A stretch of 64,000 nucleotides of DNA from Zymoseptoria tritici IPO323 (lineage: Eukaryota > Ascomycota > Dothideomycetes > Mycosphaerellales > Mycosphaerellaceae): assembly GCF_000219625.1 (NCBI RefSeq), contig NC_018208.1, forward strand, positions 620,001-684,000. The letters are read 5' to 3'. The notes beneath the pieces are model-generated. The model was not told the DNA's origin, did no database searches, and saw only the letters and a list, made by a program, of their open reading frames with translations. This document shows, piece by piece, positions 10,748-21,939 of this stretch. The first letter of the stretch is position 1, and the number at the start of each line of letters is the position of its first letter. Position numbers and translations under genes: made by a program.

Positions 10748-12080
10748 TCACTTACCCTGCCATTCAACCGTCAATCCCGTCGGATGTCCACTTCCCGCAT
10801 ACACCTTGACCTGCGTACTCCCGCTCGCCGTCGAGTCTGCCGAGAATGCCGTGCCACCACCATACTGCAGCGAGTTCCCATCCGCCGTGAAGATCGTGCT
10901 GGAAACACCGGACCCGCACGTCAACGCGCCGGACACGATTCCGCACGCTCCTTTGCTCGACTTGAGGGTGAAGCCGTCGCCGGAAGAGGTGGCTGTGAAG
11001 GTCGCGCAGGTGCCGCTGGTATACCACGTGCCGGAGGAGATGATGCAGCCTTTTTGGGAGCCGCCGGTGATGACGTTTAGGTAGCCTGAGCCACTGAAAG
11101 GTCCGCCTGGGGAAGAGGTGGGGCTGCTACCTGGTGCGGAGGTACCGGTCGAGGTTGGAGAGCTGCCAGAGGATTTCGGGAGGTACTTGATGCCCGTGCT
11201 GGGACAGTTGGACTTGGTCAGGCTGTCGGTTGGGACGAAGTCGCCGGTTTGAAGACTGCCGCGGATGTTGTAGAAGTACCACAGTTCATCGAGTTGGCCG
11301 GAGCGACAGCCGACGTAAGGTGCGTGGCCGTCGAATTTGTCGGCCAGAGCATTTTGAATGGCGGACAGGGAGTAGGTCTTTGAAGAGGAGGGAGTGATAC
11401 CCGCGGCGGAAAGCCAGGTGTAGGACGGCAATGACTTGAAGAGGTCGACGGTTCGGTTGAAGAACGCAGGGACTTCCTCGGTGGGTTGGTAGGATGTATA
11501 GCAGTCTGGGTCGAGGGTGGAGACGCAGGTGCCGTGCTTTCCCCATTCGTGTTCCCAGAAGCTAGAGGTGGTTAGTGGTGGCATGGATGGAATAGACGGA
11601 TGGCACTCACGACTCTGCAGACCCAGAGTTGCTGGTCCAGTACGTGTTCATGTAGTCGACCAGATCCTGCCTGCCGTACGTTTTGAGAATGTCTGTAATG
11701 TTCGTGTAGGCACGTCGATCATCGCAATTGGCTTCGTAGGTGCCATCACAGTTGTCAGGCTGATCGATAGTCAGCATCATTCCTCCATCTCATCGTTGGT
11801 CAACACCCACCCAAAGACCGTGAATCGTCCAGCTGTCATCCGGTCCAGTAGCAGGATTCGTATCCCAGAATTGCGTCTGCAAAAGCGCTCCTCCAGGCGA
11901 GTTGAAACAGCAGGTATCTGTCACAGCACTGCTATTCTGGCAGGACAACTGCGGATTCGAGCATGTCGCCGAAGCACTCGATTCCTGTCGAATGAGCGAA
12001 CTGTGTGTGAATCCCAACACGCTCTGAGTGACGCCCAGCGCCGAGAGGGCGAAACGTGACATGGACCGTACGGAAGGCAT
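10748..12080 (-). CDS. Secreted RNase T2 with C-terminal extension domain
   Basis: Three exons (12080-11811, 11759-11611, 11561-10748), introns of 51 and 49 bp, 410 residues. Both catalytic boxes are present: WTIHGLWPDNC, formed across the first splice junction, and [12 protein letters not shown]. The three His used for acid-base cleavage of RNA are therefore in place. The start at 12080 gives a short hydrophobic leader; an in-frame ATG at 12152 is possible. After the catalytic domain a Ser/Thr/Gly/Pro linker leads to a beta-rich C-terminal domain with paired Cys ([15 protein letters not shown] and [11 protein letters not shown]), as in other filamentous fungal RNase T2 proteins. The last codons contain GGTAAGTGA, so the stop overlaps a perfect GTAAGT donor and the C-terminus could be alternatively spliced. 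Confidence 0.93.
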
Positions 12081-12514
12081 GGTGATGTTGGTGGTAGAGA
12101 GATGTCCTAGACGGGACACGGCGGCATTTTGTAGACTTGTTTGCCAGGCCATGGCTGGGTGCGACTATGACGGATGTTTCCTTTCTGCCCGGTTCCAGTT
12201 TGCTACCTTACGACCTTCCGGAATGGTGATGGTTCGCCTCCGAGAGGGTTTGAGTCGTCCCTTTGTTGGTGTTGTGGTGATGTCGGGAAACGTGGAGGAT
12301 GGGGTGCCATGATTGGGCGGCGATATTGATTGAAGATATCAAGGATTGATTAAAGATATCAAGGGTCTCCGCATACTTTGACGGATCATTTGACGGATCA
12401 TTAGTGGCAAAGCTTGAGCTCGACGACACGCCGAGGCTCTCACGTCTCCCCACCACCTCAAGCTGGAGAGCTTCACCGCGTGCTGCCATTGCACACGTCC
12501 TCACTACCACAATC
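12081..12514. promoter_or_regulatory. Divergent promoter between RNase T2 and enoyl-CoA hydratase, with short tandem duplications
   Basis: About 430 bp serve both divergent genes. Near 12327-12367 a roughly 20-bp block containing gatatcaagg is duplicated almost perfectly. Near 12380-12403 tttgacggatca is duplicated in tandem. These repeats lie on the hydratase side. They could be paired regulator sites, but that is inference. No TATA box is obvious. Confidence 0.5.
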
Positions 12515-13487
12515 ATGTTCGCCCTCGCACAACACACCGCCCGGAGGACTCTCTCCCGTCAACAATGGACAAAGGTCGTCGTCTCCGCCGCCAACTACAG
12601 TAGCGGCTCCCTCTCCTCCACCATCCGCATTAGCAGCATCCCCGCTCCTCACACCGGCGAAATCACAGTCCTCTCCCTCAACCGTCCTCGAGCTCGCAAT
12701 GCCATCTCGACCGCCCTCCTCGGCGAGCTGAACACCGTCGTCGAGCAGCTTCACGCTCAGGGCGACAAGTCCAGCACTCGAGCACTGATCTTGACATCCG
12801 AAAGTGACGATGCCTTTTGCGCTGGAGCAGACTTGAAAGAGCGGTTGACGTTTACTGAAGAAGAGTGCATAATGTCCAGCCAGCTCTCGTTCTGATGTAT
12901 GCTGACCTCTCTCCAGCACCCGCAACTTCCTCAAAACCCTCCGCCACACCTTCACCCGCCTCTCCACCCTCCCCATCCCCACAATCTCCGCCATCTCCTC
13001 CATCGCCTTCGGCGGCGGCCTCGAACTCGCCCTCTGCACCAATTTCCGCGTCCTCGCCTCGACCGCCTCCATCGGCCTCCCCGAAACTCGGCTCGCAATC
13101 ATCCCCGGCGGCGGAGGAACATACCGTCTTCCCGCCCTTATCGGCGAAACGCGAGCCCGCGACTTGATCCTTACGGGCAGGAGGGTGAGTGGAGAAGAGG
13201 CGTATTTTATTGGACTGGCGGATCGGCTGGTGCAAATCTCAGAGCAAGAGTTGGGCGAGAAGGGTGTTGCGAGGGGGAGGGTCTTGGAGGAGGCGACGGC
13301 CATGGCGAAGGGGATTTGTGAGGGCGGGCCGGTGGCGATTCGGGCGGCGCAGGCGGCGGTCAGTGGATGGAGAGATGGGGAGGGGAGTGAGAATAAAGCG
13401 TATGAGAGGGTGATTCCGACGAAGGACCGGTTGGAGGCGCTGACGGCGTTTGGGGAGAAAAGGAAGCCAAGTTTTCAGGGGAGGTGA
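12515..13487 (+). CDS. Mitochondrial enoyl-CoA hydratase/isomerase family protein (methylglutaconyl-CoA hydratase-like)
   Basis: Two exons, 12515-12864 and 12917-13487, with a 52-bp intron (GTGCAT donor, GCTGAC branch, CCAG acceptor) give 306 residues. The Arg/Ser-rich amphipathic N-terminus (MFALAQHTARRTLSRQQW) suits mitochondrial import, which is why this ATG is preferred over one 37 codons upstream. Crotonase hallmarks are clear: NRPRARNAIS, the oxyanion loop DDAFCAGADLKER, IAFGGGLELALCTNFRVLA, and GLPETRLAIIPGGGGTYRL with the likely catalytic Glu. The arrangement resembles AUH-type hydratases of leucine catabolism, though short-chain beta-oxidation activity is also possible. Confidence 0.9.
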
Positions 13488-13792
13488 GGGTGAAATGGGC
13501 AGGGTGGAGAAAAGTTAAGAGATGACAAAATCGGGATATATGGGAAGATGTGTAGATCATGTGGATAGTGATGATGACAATACGACGATTCCAGACAGTC
13601 GCCGGGAGACGGCGGTTTGCTCGAGGTGAGTCGTGTTCGCTGCATGAGATGCTGACCCGCATAGACATTGAATCACGCCGTGAAAGATAAACGATCTCCA
13701 ATACCGACCGCGCGCGAGCTTCTTCAAGCCAGCATCAGCCGCCAGCGCTACGGCCCCCGGAGGAGTCGTGTTTTGGACCAACATGCGGCTGG

Positions 13793-14461
13793 ATGTCCGA
13801 CATGCACGCGGTTGCGCTTAGCCATGGCCGCGTCTCCTCCACAACGATTGAAGATCTTCTCACAAAGGCCGCTCAGCGCACCGACGGCAGGGTCGTCTGG
13901 AAATATCCCAAGCAGCCTGTGCTTCTCGCTATAGGCGGTAGCGGCAAGCCCACACGATACGACGCGCTAGTGGATACGGCGGTGATGCGGTCGGCTCTGC
14001 AAGCCATAGCTACCAACGCTGGCGTTGTGGACGCGCACACGATCCAGCTATACTACATTCGCCGTGGAATGCTTCGAGCCGGGGCCTACGTTGCAGATTC
14101 CCTCAAGGGTATTGCAGGCCGTGCTGCCGCTGCCATCGCTGGACACTCCGTCCAAGCTCTCAACAACGGCCTCACGGCGATGTACGCTGGAACACGCAAC
14201 AACGACATGGACATGCAGAACCCACACGCGAAGGACGATATCAACCACGACGATGAGGACGGCATAGACAACAAAGACGACGAGAACAATGACGCGGAAG
14301 GCGAAACAGATCAGCATCAACCGACCGTGGCGATGCTATCAGGACAATACCACGACGAGAACGGGGAGCTTGTCCAAGTTTCCAAGGCCGACCTTTCTCC
14401 GCAGATTGTCGCGTTAGTATCCACAGTACTAACAGAGTTTCCGGTGAAAGATTCTACCTAG
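13793..14461 (+). pseudogene. Fragment resembling the C-terminus of a DUF3435-type tyrosine recombinase
   Basis: A 222-codon frame without a normal N-terminus; an in-frame TAA lies just upstream at 13688-13690. The middle reads LVDTAVMRSALQAIATNAGV, then IQLYYIRRG, then about 20 residues later AAAAIAGHS, then LTAMYAG. This order (Y-x-x-R box, GHS box and final Tyr) matches what I know of the catalytic tail of fungal DUF3435 recombinases, the captains of Starship elements. The C-terminal 90 residues are rich in Asp, Glu and Asn. Only the last third of a normal captain would be present, so I read it as a truncated copy. The family call rests on motif spacing read by eye. Confidence 0.42.
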
Positions 14462-15391
14462 TCGAGGACCTCGTACGTCGAGAAGTGCGTCGGCGAGACT
14501 GTCTTAGAAGGTCGTACTAGTTGGTGTTAGTCGAAAGTCGACAAGTACGCGGCTGGATGACAGACGTGCACTAACATGCGCGCGCTATGTTTGCGATAGA
14601 ATCCGAAAAGCTCACGCAAGCTGGTTATCGTCGCCATACCGCGGTCAATTCGTGGTACAGGATTATTGCCATCGGACACGGGATTCTGGCAACGAGAAGG
14701 AGGTCTCGCACACCTACAAACCTCTGGGCCTAAGTCACGCAAAGATGTTGAACGACACCATGGATGCGATATTATTACGAGGGTTCGCGTTGTTGGCATC
14801 ATTACTTTGGAAGGAGCATTACGATGGATGGAAGAGTCTCGCACTATTCTGCATTTCAAATGTCGTCGGTCTACCAGCCTTCCAATCACAAGACTTTACC
14901 TCCTGACGCGCTCGTTGGCTTGCACGCGTCACCGCCGACGTCTGCGACGATTCTCGGAGGAGATTGCCGACTCTCCGTCATATGGAGGGGCAACTATGGC
15001 TATGGCTGGCATTGCGGTACTCCTAGAAAAGCTTTTCGACGATGGAACCTGCATGTTCGCTGCTTTATCGCGAGATGTTAGGCCCCGTGGAGGGTGCCAT
15101 CACCACTGTCTGCAGCCACGGCCCATCAACATCGTAAACATGGAGCACGAGTGGGTGACGGAGCGGCGGCATTTCTGGATGAAGTGCCTCGCAGAAGCAC
15201 CGATTCACACTGGTCGCTTCAAAGCGGACGTTGACATGACAGCCAATTTTCCATCGCACTTCCCACAGTATCCTGGACCAGCAAGCTCAAATTTCCAGTG
15301 GGACCAGGTGATGAAGCCTTTTGCGAGGCCAGAGCTGAGCGTCAGTCATCCTTTGAAGCGAATGAAGTAAGAGTTCTGAACTGACTGTGAT
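14462..15391 (+). other. Degraded sequence between recombinase fragment and large relic
   Basis: All three plus frames have open stretches of 80-230 codons and none is clearly dominant. In one frame, 15080-15370 reads like coding sequence (for example LPTVSWTSKLKFPVGPGDE), apart from a TGA at about 15235. It ends at a good donor (GTAAGA) with CTGAC branch and GCAG acceptor (15368-15398) that would lead in frame into the relic at 15399. The 14.5-15.1 kb part cannot be read confidently. Confidence 0.4.
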
Positions 15392-18300
15392 ATGCAGGCA
15401 TTTCCGATTGGTACCTCAGCACTCCGCTCGTGCAGTCTTACCCGTCCTACGAATACAACTTCACCCAAACCGGCAGCTCGCGCGCGATCGCCGTACCAAA
15501 TCCTCACTCCTATCCTTAAACGGGCGATACGCCGTCAAGTCTCTTCCTCCCAGCACCTTCCACGACGACCATCGATGAGTCAAACGAAATTTCTTCATCT
15601 CTCACACCCCGTGTCAGACACGGCCGAAACGGCATCAAGCCCGCTCATTGATATCCCATCCGTGACGACCGCGGACACCATACAAACGCCTTCATCAGCC
15701 GTCGACTCCGTCGCGTCAGAAACGGCCGATACGGCCACCATCTCTGCTCATCGGTCCGCACCCCCAACACCTTCCCCGCGAAGCAGCCCTGTCTACAACC
15801 TCTACAACGCCTCCCCGGTACGCCACAGAAGTGCATCACTCAACTTTTCGCTGGCTCCAATGGAGGATCTTCCGCCACCAGCACAGGTGCCTGAGGATCT
15901 TCCGCCTCCAACACACGTGCCTGCCACACTACACACTCCCACATTTGACGAAAACGTCACAAGAATCAACGGCTCCGACTTTGGCGCAAATGTCGACACC
16001 CCTCACACAGGGGACGAATACGTCCCACCTGCCGCAGATCCACGTTCCCTCGATGCACGCGCGTTTGACAACTGGGTGGCACAGTGGTCTAAGGAATTGA
16101 CAAGATCCTCAGACTATCCACAAGACCTGATTGACGAGAGAAAAACTCGTTCGGTCGTCCGTTTCCTCCAAAACCCCATCTTCTGGGAGCGCATTGCACC
16201 AGAACTCATCAAGGCAGATCGTCAAGCGCTCGAGCATAGCTGTCCCTCCGTTGGAGAAGCGTTGATGAACGAGACTTGGTGCGTGGTGGTGGGTTACGAG
16301 AGTGGAAAGACGACCGTCACGCGTCGGCTGTATTACTCTGGCAAGGATGTCACTGACCTCCGCATTCGAGCCTTCAACGCCGCATGTGATCACAACATCC
16401 GAGGCTTGGCGACCATCAACGGCTATCAAATGGAGACCCGTCAGCAAATGACAGAGGCCTTGTACGCTTGTTCTCATGGCTCAAGCGAGAATGTGCGGAG
16501 ACCCGGTCGCTCCGGCCTTGACTGGCAGCTACTTTCGCAGTTGAAGAATCACTTCCCCTACCTTCAGTCAGTCGCTATGCTCTGCTCGCCTCTCTCCCGG
16601 ACGAAGAGTGGACGGCAGCGACGACGGAAGTGCCGAATACGGCAGCACAGACGATGACGATGACGACAATTCGGCATGGGCAAGGTCGTTCACACACCGC
16701 GCGCTCCCACCATCCAAGACAAAATCAACGCACTGCCGTTCGAGGTGGACTTTGACATCTCGCAGCCACAGCCGAACGCCACGGCGCACCTGCCCATCAA
16801 GTCTCACGGAGGTGCGATGTGGCACGAGGCTTTCCTCTCATTCCCCATCGTGCAGATGGCCTTCGAGCAACCTGGCTTCGTACTGTCGCAGCCAACAATG
16901 CTGCGCAACGTCTTGTTTCATCTCAACAGAGGAAGTCGGACCTCGCCCAACGACCCCAAGGATACCGAGAATTTGCGCATCCGAATGAAGCAACCTGGTC
17001 AAAGCATCACACTGGGGAGTCTGAGAGCCGTCTTGAAAGATCTCGATGATGGTATGTCCGGAACGGACACTGCTCAACAGTTTGTGTACGATCTCCCACT
17101 TCGACAGCATCGTCCTGGCCGTCCCCTTGAGATGAGATGGGAGCAGGTCTTGGAGCATCAGATCATGAGCATCGTCAAGTGCCCGGTGTGCCGCAAGTGA
17201 GTTCCGGCTGCATTCTTCACCCAGAATGCGCTGGCAGATGCGAAGAAACATGACTCTGGTGATGGATGTTGTCGCTGTCGCGGTGAGGCAGCATCGGCCG
17301 ACTACTGGCACGATCTCCGTCATTTCATCCGCAAGCTCGACAGAGACAATGGATACGATGATGGCATGGATGAGGAGGTGCCTTCTGACCCTCTTACCGG
17401 GCTTGCTCTTGCGCCCTCCATTGAGGGCAATGCCACGAGGGTGGAGAGCCGACCGAGCCAGATGCTGATGCATGGCCATCTTAACCACAACTTCATCCAT
17501 GCAATGATGCCGCGTGGCAGCAATCATGAATTCAAGAAGACCCTGCAGAGGTCATATACCCACGCAGCTCAAGGTTACGAGGGTCTCGTCGCTCATATGG
17601 CGACCGTGAGGAGGATAAGCGGCATCCGAGGTATCGCTGGTGGGGCCTTCTCCGCAACAGTCACGACGACGTCGATGCGATTTACCACCCGACCATCTTT
17701 CCTGAGGATGACCCATCTCTCACTGTCGGAAACGACCACTCTCATTCTCCTTCTCCGCCACGGATACCAACTGCAGCGGAAAAACACCCTGCCCCACCGG
17801 CCGATACTGGCGTCCCTGAATCACCGCCACTCGAGCCAGCGCAGTCCGCCGAACCAGCCGACACCGGCGTCATTCCACCTCATTTGCGAACTCAGGCGGC
17901 TCAAGAGCCTCCTCGACCAGCATCGCCGTCTCAGGATCCACCCATCGATCTTGGTCCTCCAGCTCCTGCAATGGCCGCAAACGGCCCTCCTGTTGTAACG
18001 GCTGCGCCGCGAGCACCACGGCCGGCACCACCCATGGTACCCGCTCCAGCAGCACCTACAGTTGTCGGTCCTACACAATCGATTACTACCCTCTCGACAC
18101 TGCAGCGAATCTGCTCCCTCAATCTGAACAACAGAGGGATTCTTCTACCGGGATACTGCCGCAAGACAGCTGGTCCATCAATGTGTGGAGCACCGCTTCA
18201 CATCTGTCCAGACTTCTGGAGCAGCGTGGTGAAAGGTACTCCTCCCTGCACAGTGACGGGTCCCGATGGCACTCAGCACATCGACAACGACCGCGTGCTA

Positions 18301-18796
18301 GTGATACACGAGAGAGTTACCTGCCGACACTGGCTGGAGGGCACGTTTCTTGCTCTCGCCGGACGTATCTACGAGCACGGCATTCGTTGGTGATATGAGG
18401 GCCTCGGAGCGTTCTCCGTGGCGGAGATCGCCGCGTAGCAAGGCGCAAATCAACCACCTCCTCCTCCGCCTCCGGGCCCAAATCTTCCAGCCCTCCCTCC
18501 GGGACCATCAGGTGGAGAACCACCGTCATCAGCAAGCCCACCGCCTCCGTGACTACCAGGTGGAGGGGCACCGCCTCCGTGACCATCACCTTGTCGCTCC
18601 CTAACGGCCTCGTCCACATCAAGTTCCGAGCGGTCAGACACACTAGAGGGAGATAAAAATGCGCTATTGCGAGGACAATAGCCAGGGAATCGTGCTCCAC
18701 CGCCGAATGGTGCGCCACCGCCAAATGACTCTGCCACGCCAGAAATCTCTGCAACGCTGGGAAACTCCGCACCACCACCCTCGAGCTCTCCATCCA

Positions 18797-18824
18797 CATC
18801 ATCATCATCATCATCATCATCATC
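18797..18824. repeat. (ATC)n microsatellite
   Basis: About nine ATC units within the relic. They encode poly-Ser in the frame that otherwise reads as protein. Confidence 0.9.
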
Positions 18825-20922
18825 TTCCGATACGGAATCCGAGCGTACTCAATCACCACCTCATCGTCGACGAAGACGGAGCGGTGCGCCATCTCGCTCA
18901 CTGGGAAGTATGCAATCTGACTCATCATCATCATCTTCGTCAGATGACAATGGTCCTCCTCAGCCAGCTCTCCAGGACCACCTGGCCCGCCTCCGGGACC
19001 GCCTCCCTCACCCGCGCCTCGCATCAACGCCGAACCACCACCACTCCAAATGAATTTGTTTCATTTCATCAAGCCAAACATGGTCGATAAGAAGTTCGAG
19101 GGCAGCACAGAGCGCGAACCCGTCTTCATTGATGGCAGAGAGCTGAAGTTTAGAGGCATGTCGGCAACATCAGGCGATGACGGCGGCTCAGACGCAATTT
19201 GCGCTTTCACAACCTTCCCCAGATTTGCGAGGTTCATGGGCGGTCGAGGACATGGACGCTATCATCCGTTCAGGACAGAATGATTCCGGCGATCTATCAG
19301 GTTTCGAGGCCCAGATCAGCGGCGTGGAAGCATTCGTGGCCATCTACGAGAACACGGATATGAGGTTTGGCTTCGTGGAATCGCACTTCACTGAGATTCT
19401 CGACAAGGAACTTGAGAACCGTGGACGGGCACTCGTGGGCGACAACGTCAACGTCAAGGACTTGCAGGGGAAACTGTATACGGACGTACACGGCAAGGCT
19501 TCCAAGCCGTCAAATGCAGTACTCAGGACCGAGGTGCGCATGTGGGCGAAGCTCGACATGTTGCGCAAACAAGGGCGATTTGCGCTGATCTGCTTCGGCT
19601 CAAAGACCATCAAGCGGCTTATACGCCGGGACGAAAAGGGCTTCCATCTCGACGACATGCTCGCGTGGGACAGCATTCTCCGCCACATCTACATGCAGGA
19701 GCGTGCGGGCTTTGCAGAGCGCGCAGAAGGCGATTTGAGAGCTCGGTGTGGACTTCCAGAAGCCTTGGCGACAAGCGAAGTGCTGCAAATGCGGTGGAAT
19801 GATTTGGCCGCTCGATAGGCCGATCCAGAAAGCGCACGCTTGTTCTTCGAGAAGTACGGCTCTGCTGGACTGCGGCGGGGTATGGTCTGCTCAGAGTCAC
19901 TGATCGAGGGAGGTCCTCTCGGCTTCCGGCATCTCGCGGGCATGGACACTCTGCTACTTGCAGAGATGCCATCGTTCGAAGACCTGGACAACGACACTGC
20001 GATGAACGGCGCCGACCCGCAGCGGTACACTACGATCACTTACGAGCCGAGACAGGCAGGGACACTGCTCGTAGTCGTGCCATGCGCCGCCAGCGTCCAC
20101 GCCCCTGGCGATGGTCCATTTCCTCGACCAGGATACACTCCAGGAGTCCTTCCTCCCATCATCCATGATGCTGAACCCGATGTCATCTACAATTTTGAGG
20201 TTGTTGTGGGAAAGGTTTCGTTCTTTGAGTGTGTTTGTGACGAGTCAGATGCCAATTGCTGCCTCGTTTCGGATCGCCATGTCGATGAGGCACATCCTGC
20301 TCTCAAGACTCCTCGAGTGCTCTTGGTGGCCACCAAGGACATTGAGAGAATGGAGACTCTGCGAGTACTGCACAATCGATCAGGATCATCAGCGAGCGAG
20401 TTCAACAAGAACATGCAGTGTATGCTGACAGAAGGAGGCGATACGACCGTCAAGGGCACTTTCTGCATTCGGTTCGGTCAAGTCAGGCAATTTCTACCAC
20501 ATGGACGAAGCCGACGCCGAGAACAAAGCGAGCGGTGAGCAGGACCGAGACTTGGTCCGGGATCTCGTCGGAACTGAACACCTCTGGAACAAGTGTGTCA
20601 AGCCAAACATGGCTATGCAAGCAGACGAAGGCATTGCCATCGTAGAAGAGGACAAGACAGTGGTGCAACTTTGGTTCCGCAGATTGATGGGGGCACGGGT
20701 GGATTACGCAACTCTTGGCTTTCTGAGCAACCTCGACGCAGACTACCACGAAGTCTAAACATGGACAGCCTCATTCTTGACCGCATCCCACTCCAGCTTC
20801 GCCCATCACATCCACAGGATGGACCGGAATCAGTATGGGCTGATGTGTTTGGAGATCAGTCTACTGCCGGCCCAAGACAAGAAGAGGGGCGCAAAGAAGA
20901 CCGTCACCGAGGTGCCAGAAGA

Positions 20923-20932
20923 GTTGAACACC
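20923..20932. repeat. Left target-site duplication of the MITE
   Basis: gttgaacacc, identical to 21258-21267, directly adjoining the left inverted repeat. Confidence 0.88.
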
Positions 20933-21257
20933 AGAGTGGTCGATATGACGGCTCATCAGTAGATGGGTCGTCATATGTCATATCATCAGTAGCGAGGGGT
21001 CGTCATAGTTCATTGATGAATCCTCATATATGACGGCTTAGCATGTTGCTCCTTCCTAATGGGGATGGTCACCGACGATATTACCGACCATGTCCACCTA
21101 AGGCCTATTAAGCGAGGTGGTCTAAGCGCCTGAGACTACCTTACCCTCATCAATGACTTCTTATATCATCAGTGCCTCGTCATATTTCATCAAGGGCCCG
21201 TCATATCAAGAGTTCATTGATGACACCTCATTAATGACGATTCATATCGACCACTCT
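20933..21257. mobile_element. 325-bp MITE-like element with inverted termini and 10-bp target duplication
   Basis: The ends are a perfect 16-bp inverted repeat, agagtggtcgatatga at the left and its reverse complement at the right. The identical 10-mer gttgaacacc abuts both ends at 20923-20932 and 21258-21267. The element has no coding capacity. It is AT-richer than its surroundings and full of TCAT/ATGA motifs, including a pair of similar blocks around agttcattgatga. A 9-11 bp duplication is typical of Mutator-like elements, so a non-autonomous MULE-type MITE is the best guess. It sits inside the large relic, and removing element plus one duplication (335 bp) restores the reading frame. Confidence 0.88.
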
Positions 21258-21267
21258 GTTGAACACC
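21258..21267. repeat. Right target-site duplication of the MITE
   Basis: gttgaacacc, identical to 20923-20932, directly adjoining the right inverted repeat. Confidence 0.88.
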
Positions 21268-21939
21268 ATCCCGGCTCGTTTCCCTCGAGACGATCCAAAC
21301 AACGCATTCAGCTGTGCGTTGTACTTCCTCTTCATGACAAAGCCCATTCGTGAGCTGTTTGACATGTCCGTTTCGGTGGATGGGAGAGGCTGTTCAACAT
21401 GCAGACCTGGAGGTCAATCACACAGCCACCAACCACGAATGACGAGGCGCGCGATGAGCGTGACTGCATCATTGATTGTCCTAACGCCATCAAGGCCGCA
21501 GTGCAGCATGCTTCGAGACGAGGTCCCGCTCTCGCGGACATGACGAGCATCGTCCGTGCTTTCAACGACGGCGATCCAGAGCGGAATCTCACCATCGCTC
21601 AAGACGACTTGCTGACAGACTTCGACACGGTCCTGGAGACTTTCATTGGCGTTCTATACGACGCCCTCCGAGACGGATCCAACACAGGACACATCGAGAA
21701 CCGCGATCCAGCCATTTGGAAAAACTGGACAAACTTGCGTATGAGTAGCGGGCCCACCTTCCTGCTTGGCAAGACTCACGATCTCCTTATTCGAACGCAA
21801 GTTAACCAAACCGCACCATTCTGGCGACTCACATTGTACCCTTCTCGCATGAATACCCACACTTTCACTATCTCCAGCCTTATCTCACGTTCGAGAAGCC
21901 GCTTTACCGTTACGTCGCAGAAGGACCTTACTTAACATC

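Larger units (their letters stand above)
15392..21939 (+). pseudogene. Large multi-frame gene relic of unrecognised family
   Basis: About 6.5 kb of plus-strand sequence reads as protein-like but switches frame repeatedly. One frame covers 15392-17560, with stops at 16655 and 17198. The next covers 17581-19040, with stops at 18391, 18436, 18550, 18580 and 18679. A third covers 19050 to about 19220, then the second resumes to about 20480 with a stop at 19816. Another follows to 20922 with a stop at 20756. After the inserted element at 20933-21257 the frame runs on, then shifts twice more to 21935. Segments include a Pro/Ser-rich start, helical domains, paired Cys (IVKCPVCRK; GCCRCRG), a Pro-rich and poly-Ser linker, and a long C-terminal domain. 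I recognise no family and no RT, helicase or transposase motif. Confidence 0.6.

Noticed and set aside
16655..17240. Programmed stop readthrough or selenocysteine at TGA codons
   Set aside because: The same frame continues past TGA at 16655 and 17198, but further stops and shifts follow, and fungi of this group lack selenoproteins. Simple decay explains it better.
18439..18700. Pro-rich stretch as a separate small gene
   Set aside because: It lies in the frame of the large relic on both sides and is crossed by four stops, so it is a linker of that relic.
15392..20760. Stops in the relic taken as proof of repeat-induced C-to-T mutation
   Set aside because: Every stop codon is one C-to-T step from CAA, CAG or CGA, so stops alone prove nothing. 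The region is still GC-rich and several frame changes need indels. A dinucleotide index (TpA/ApT and related ratios) would decide.
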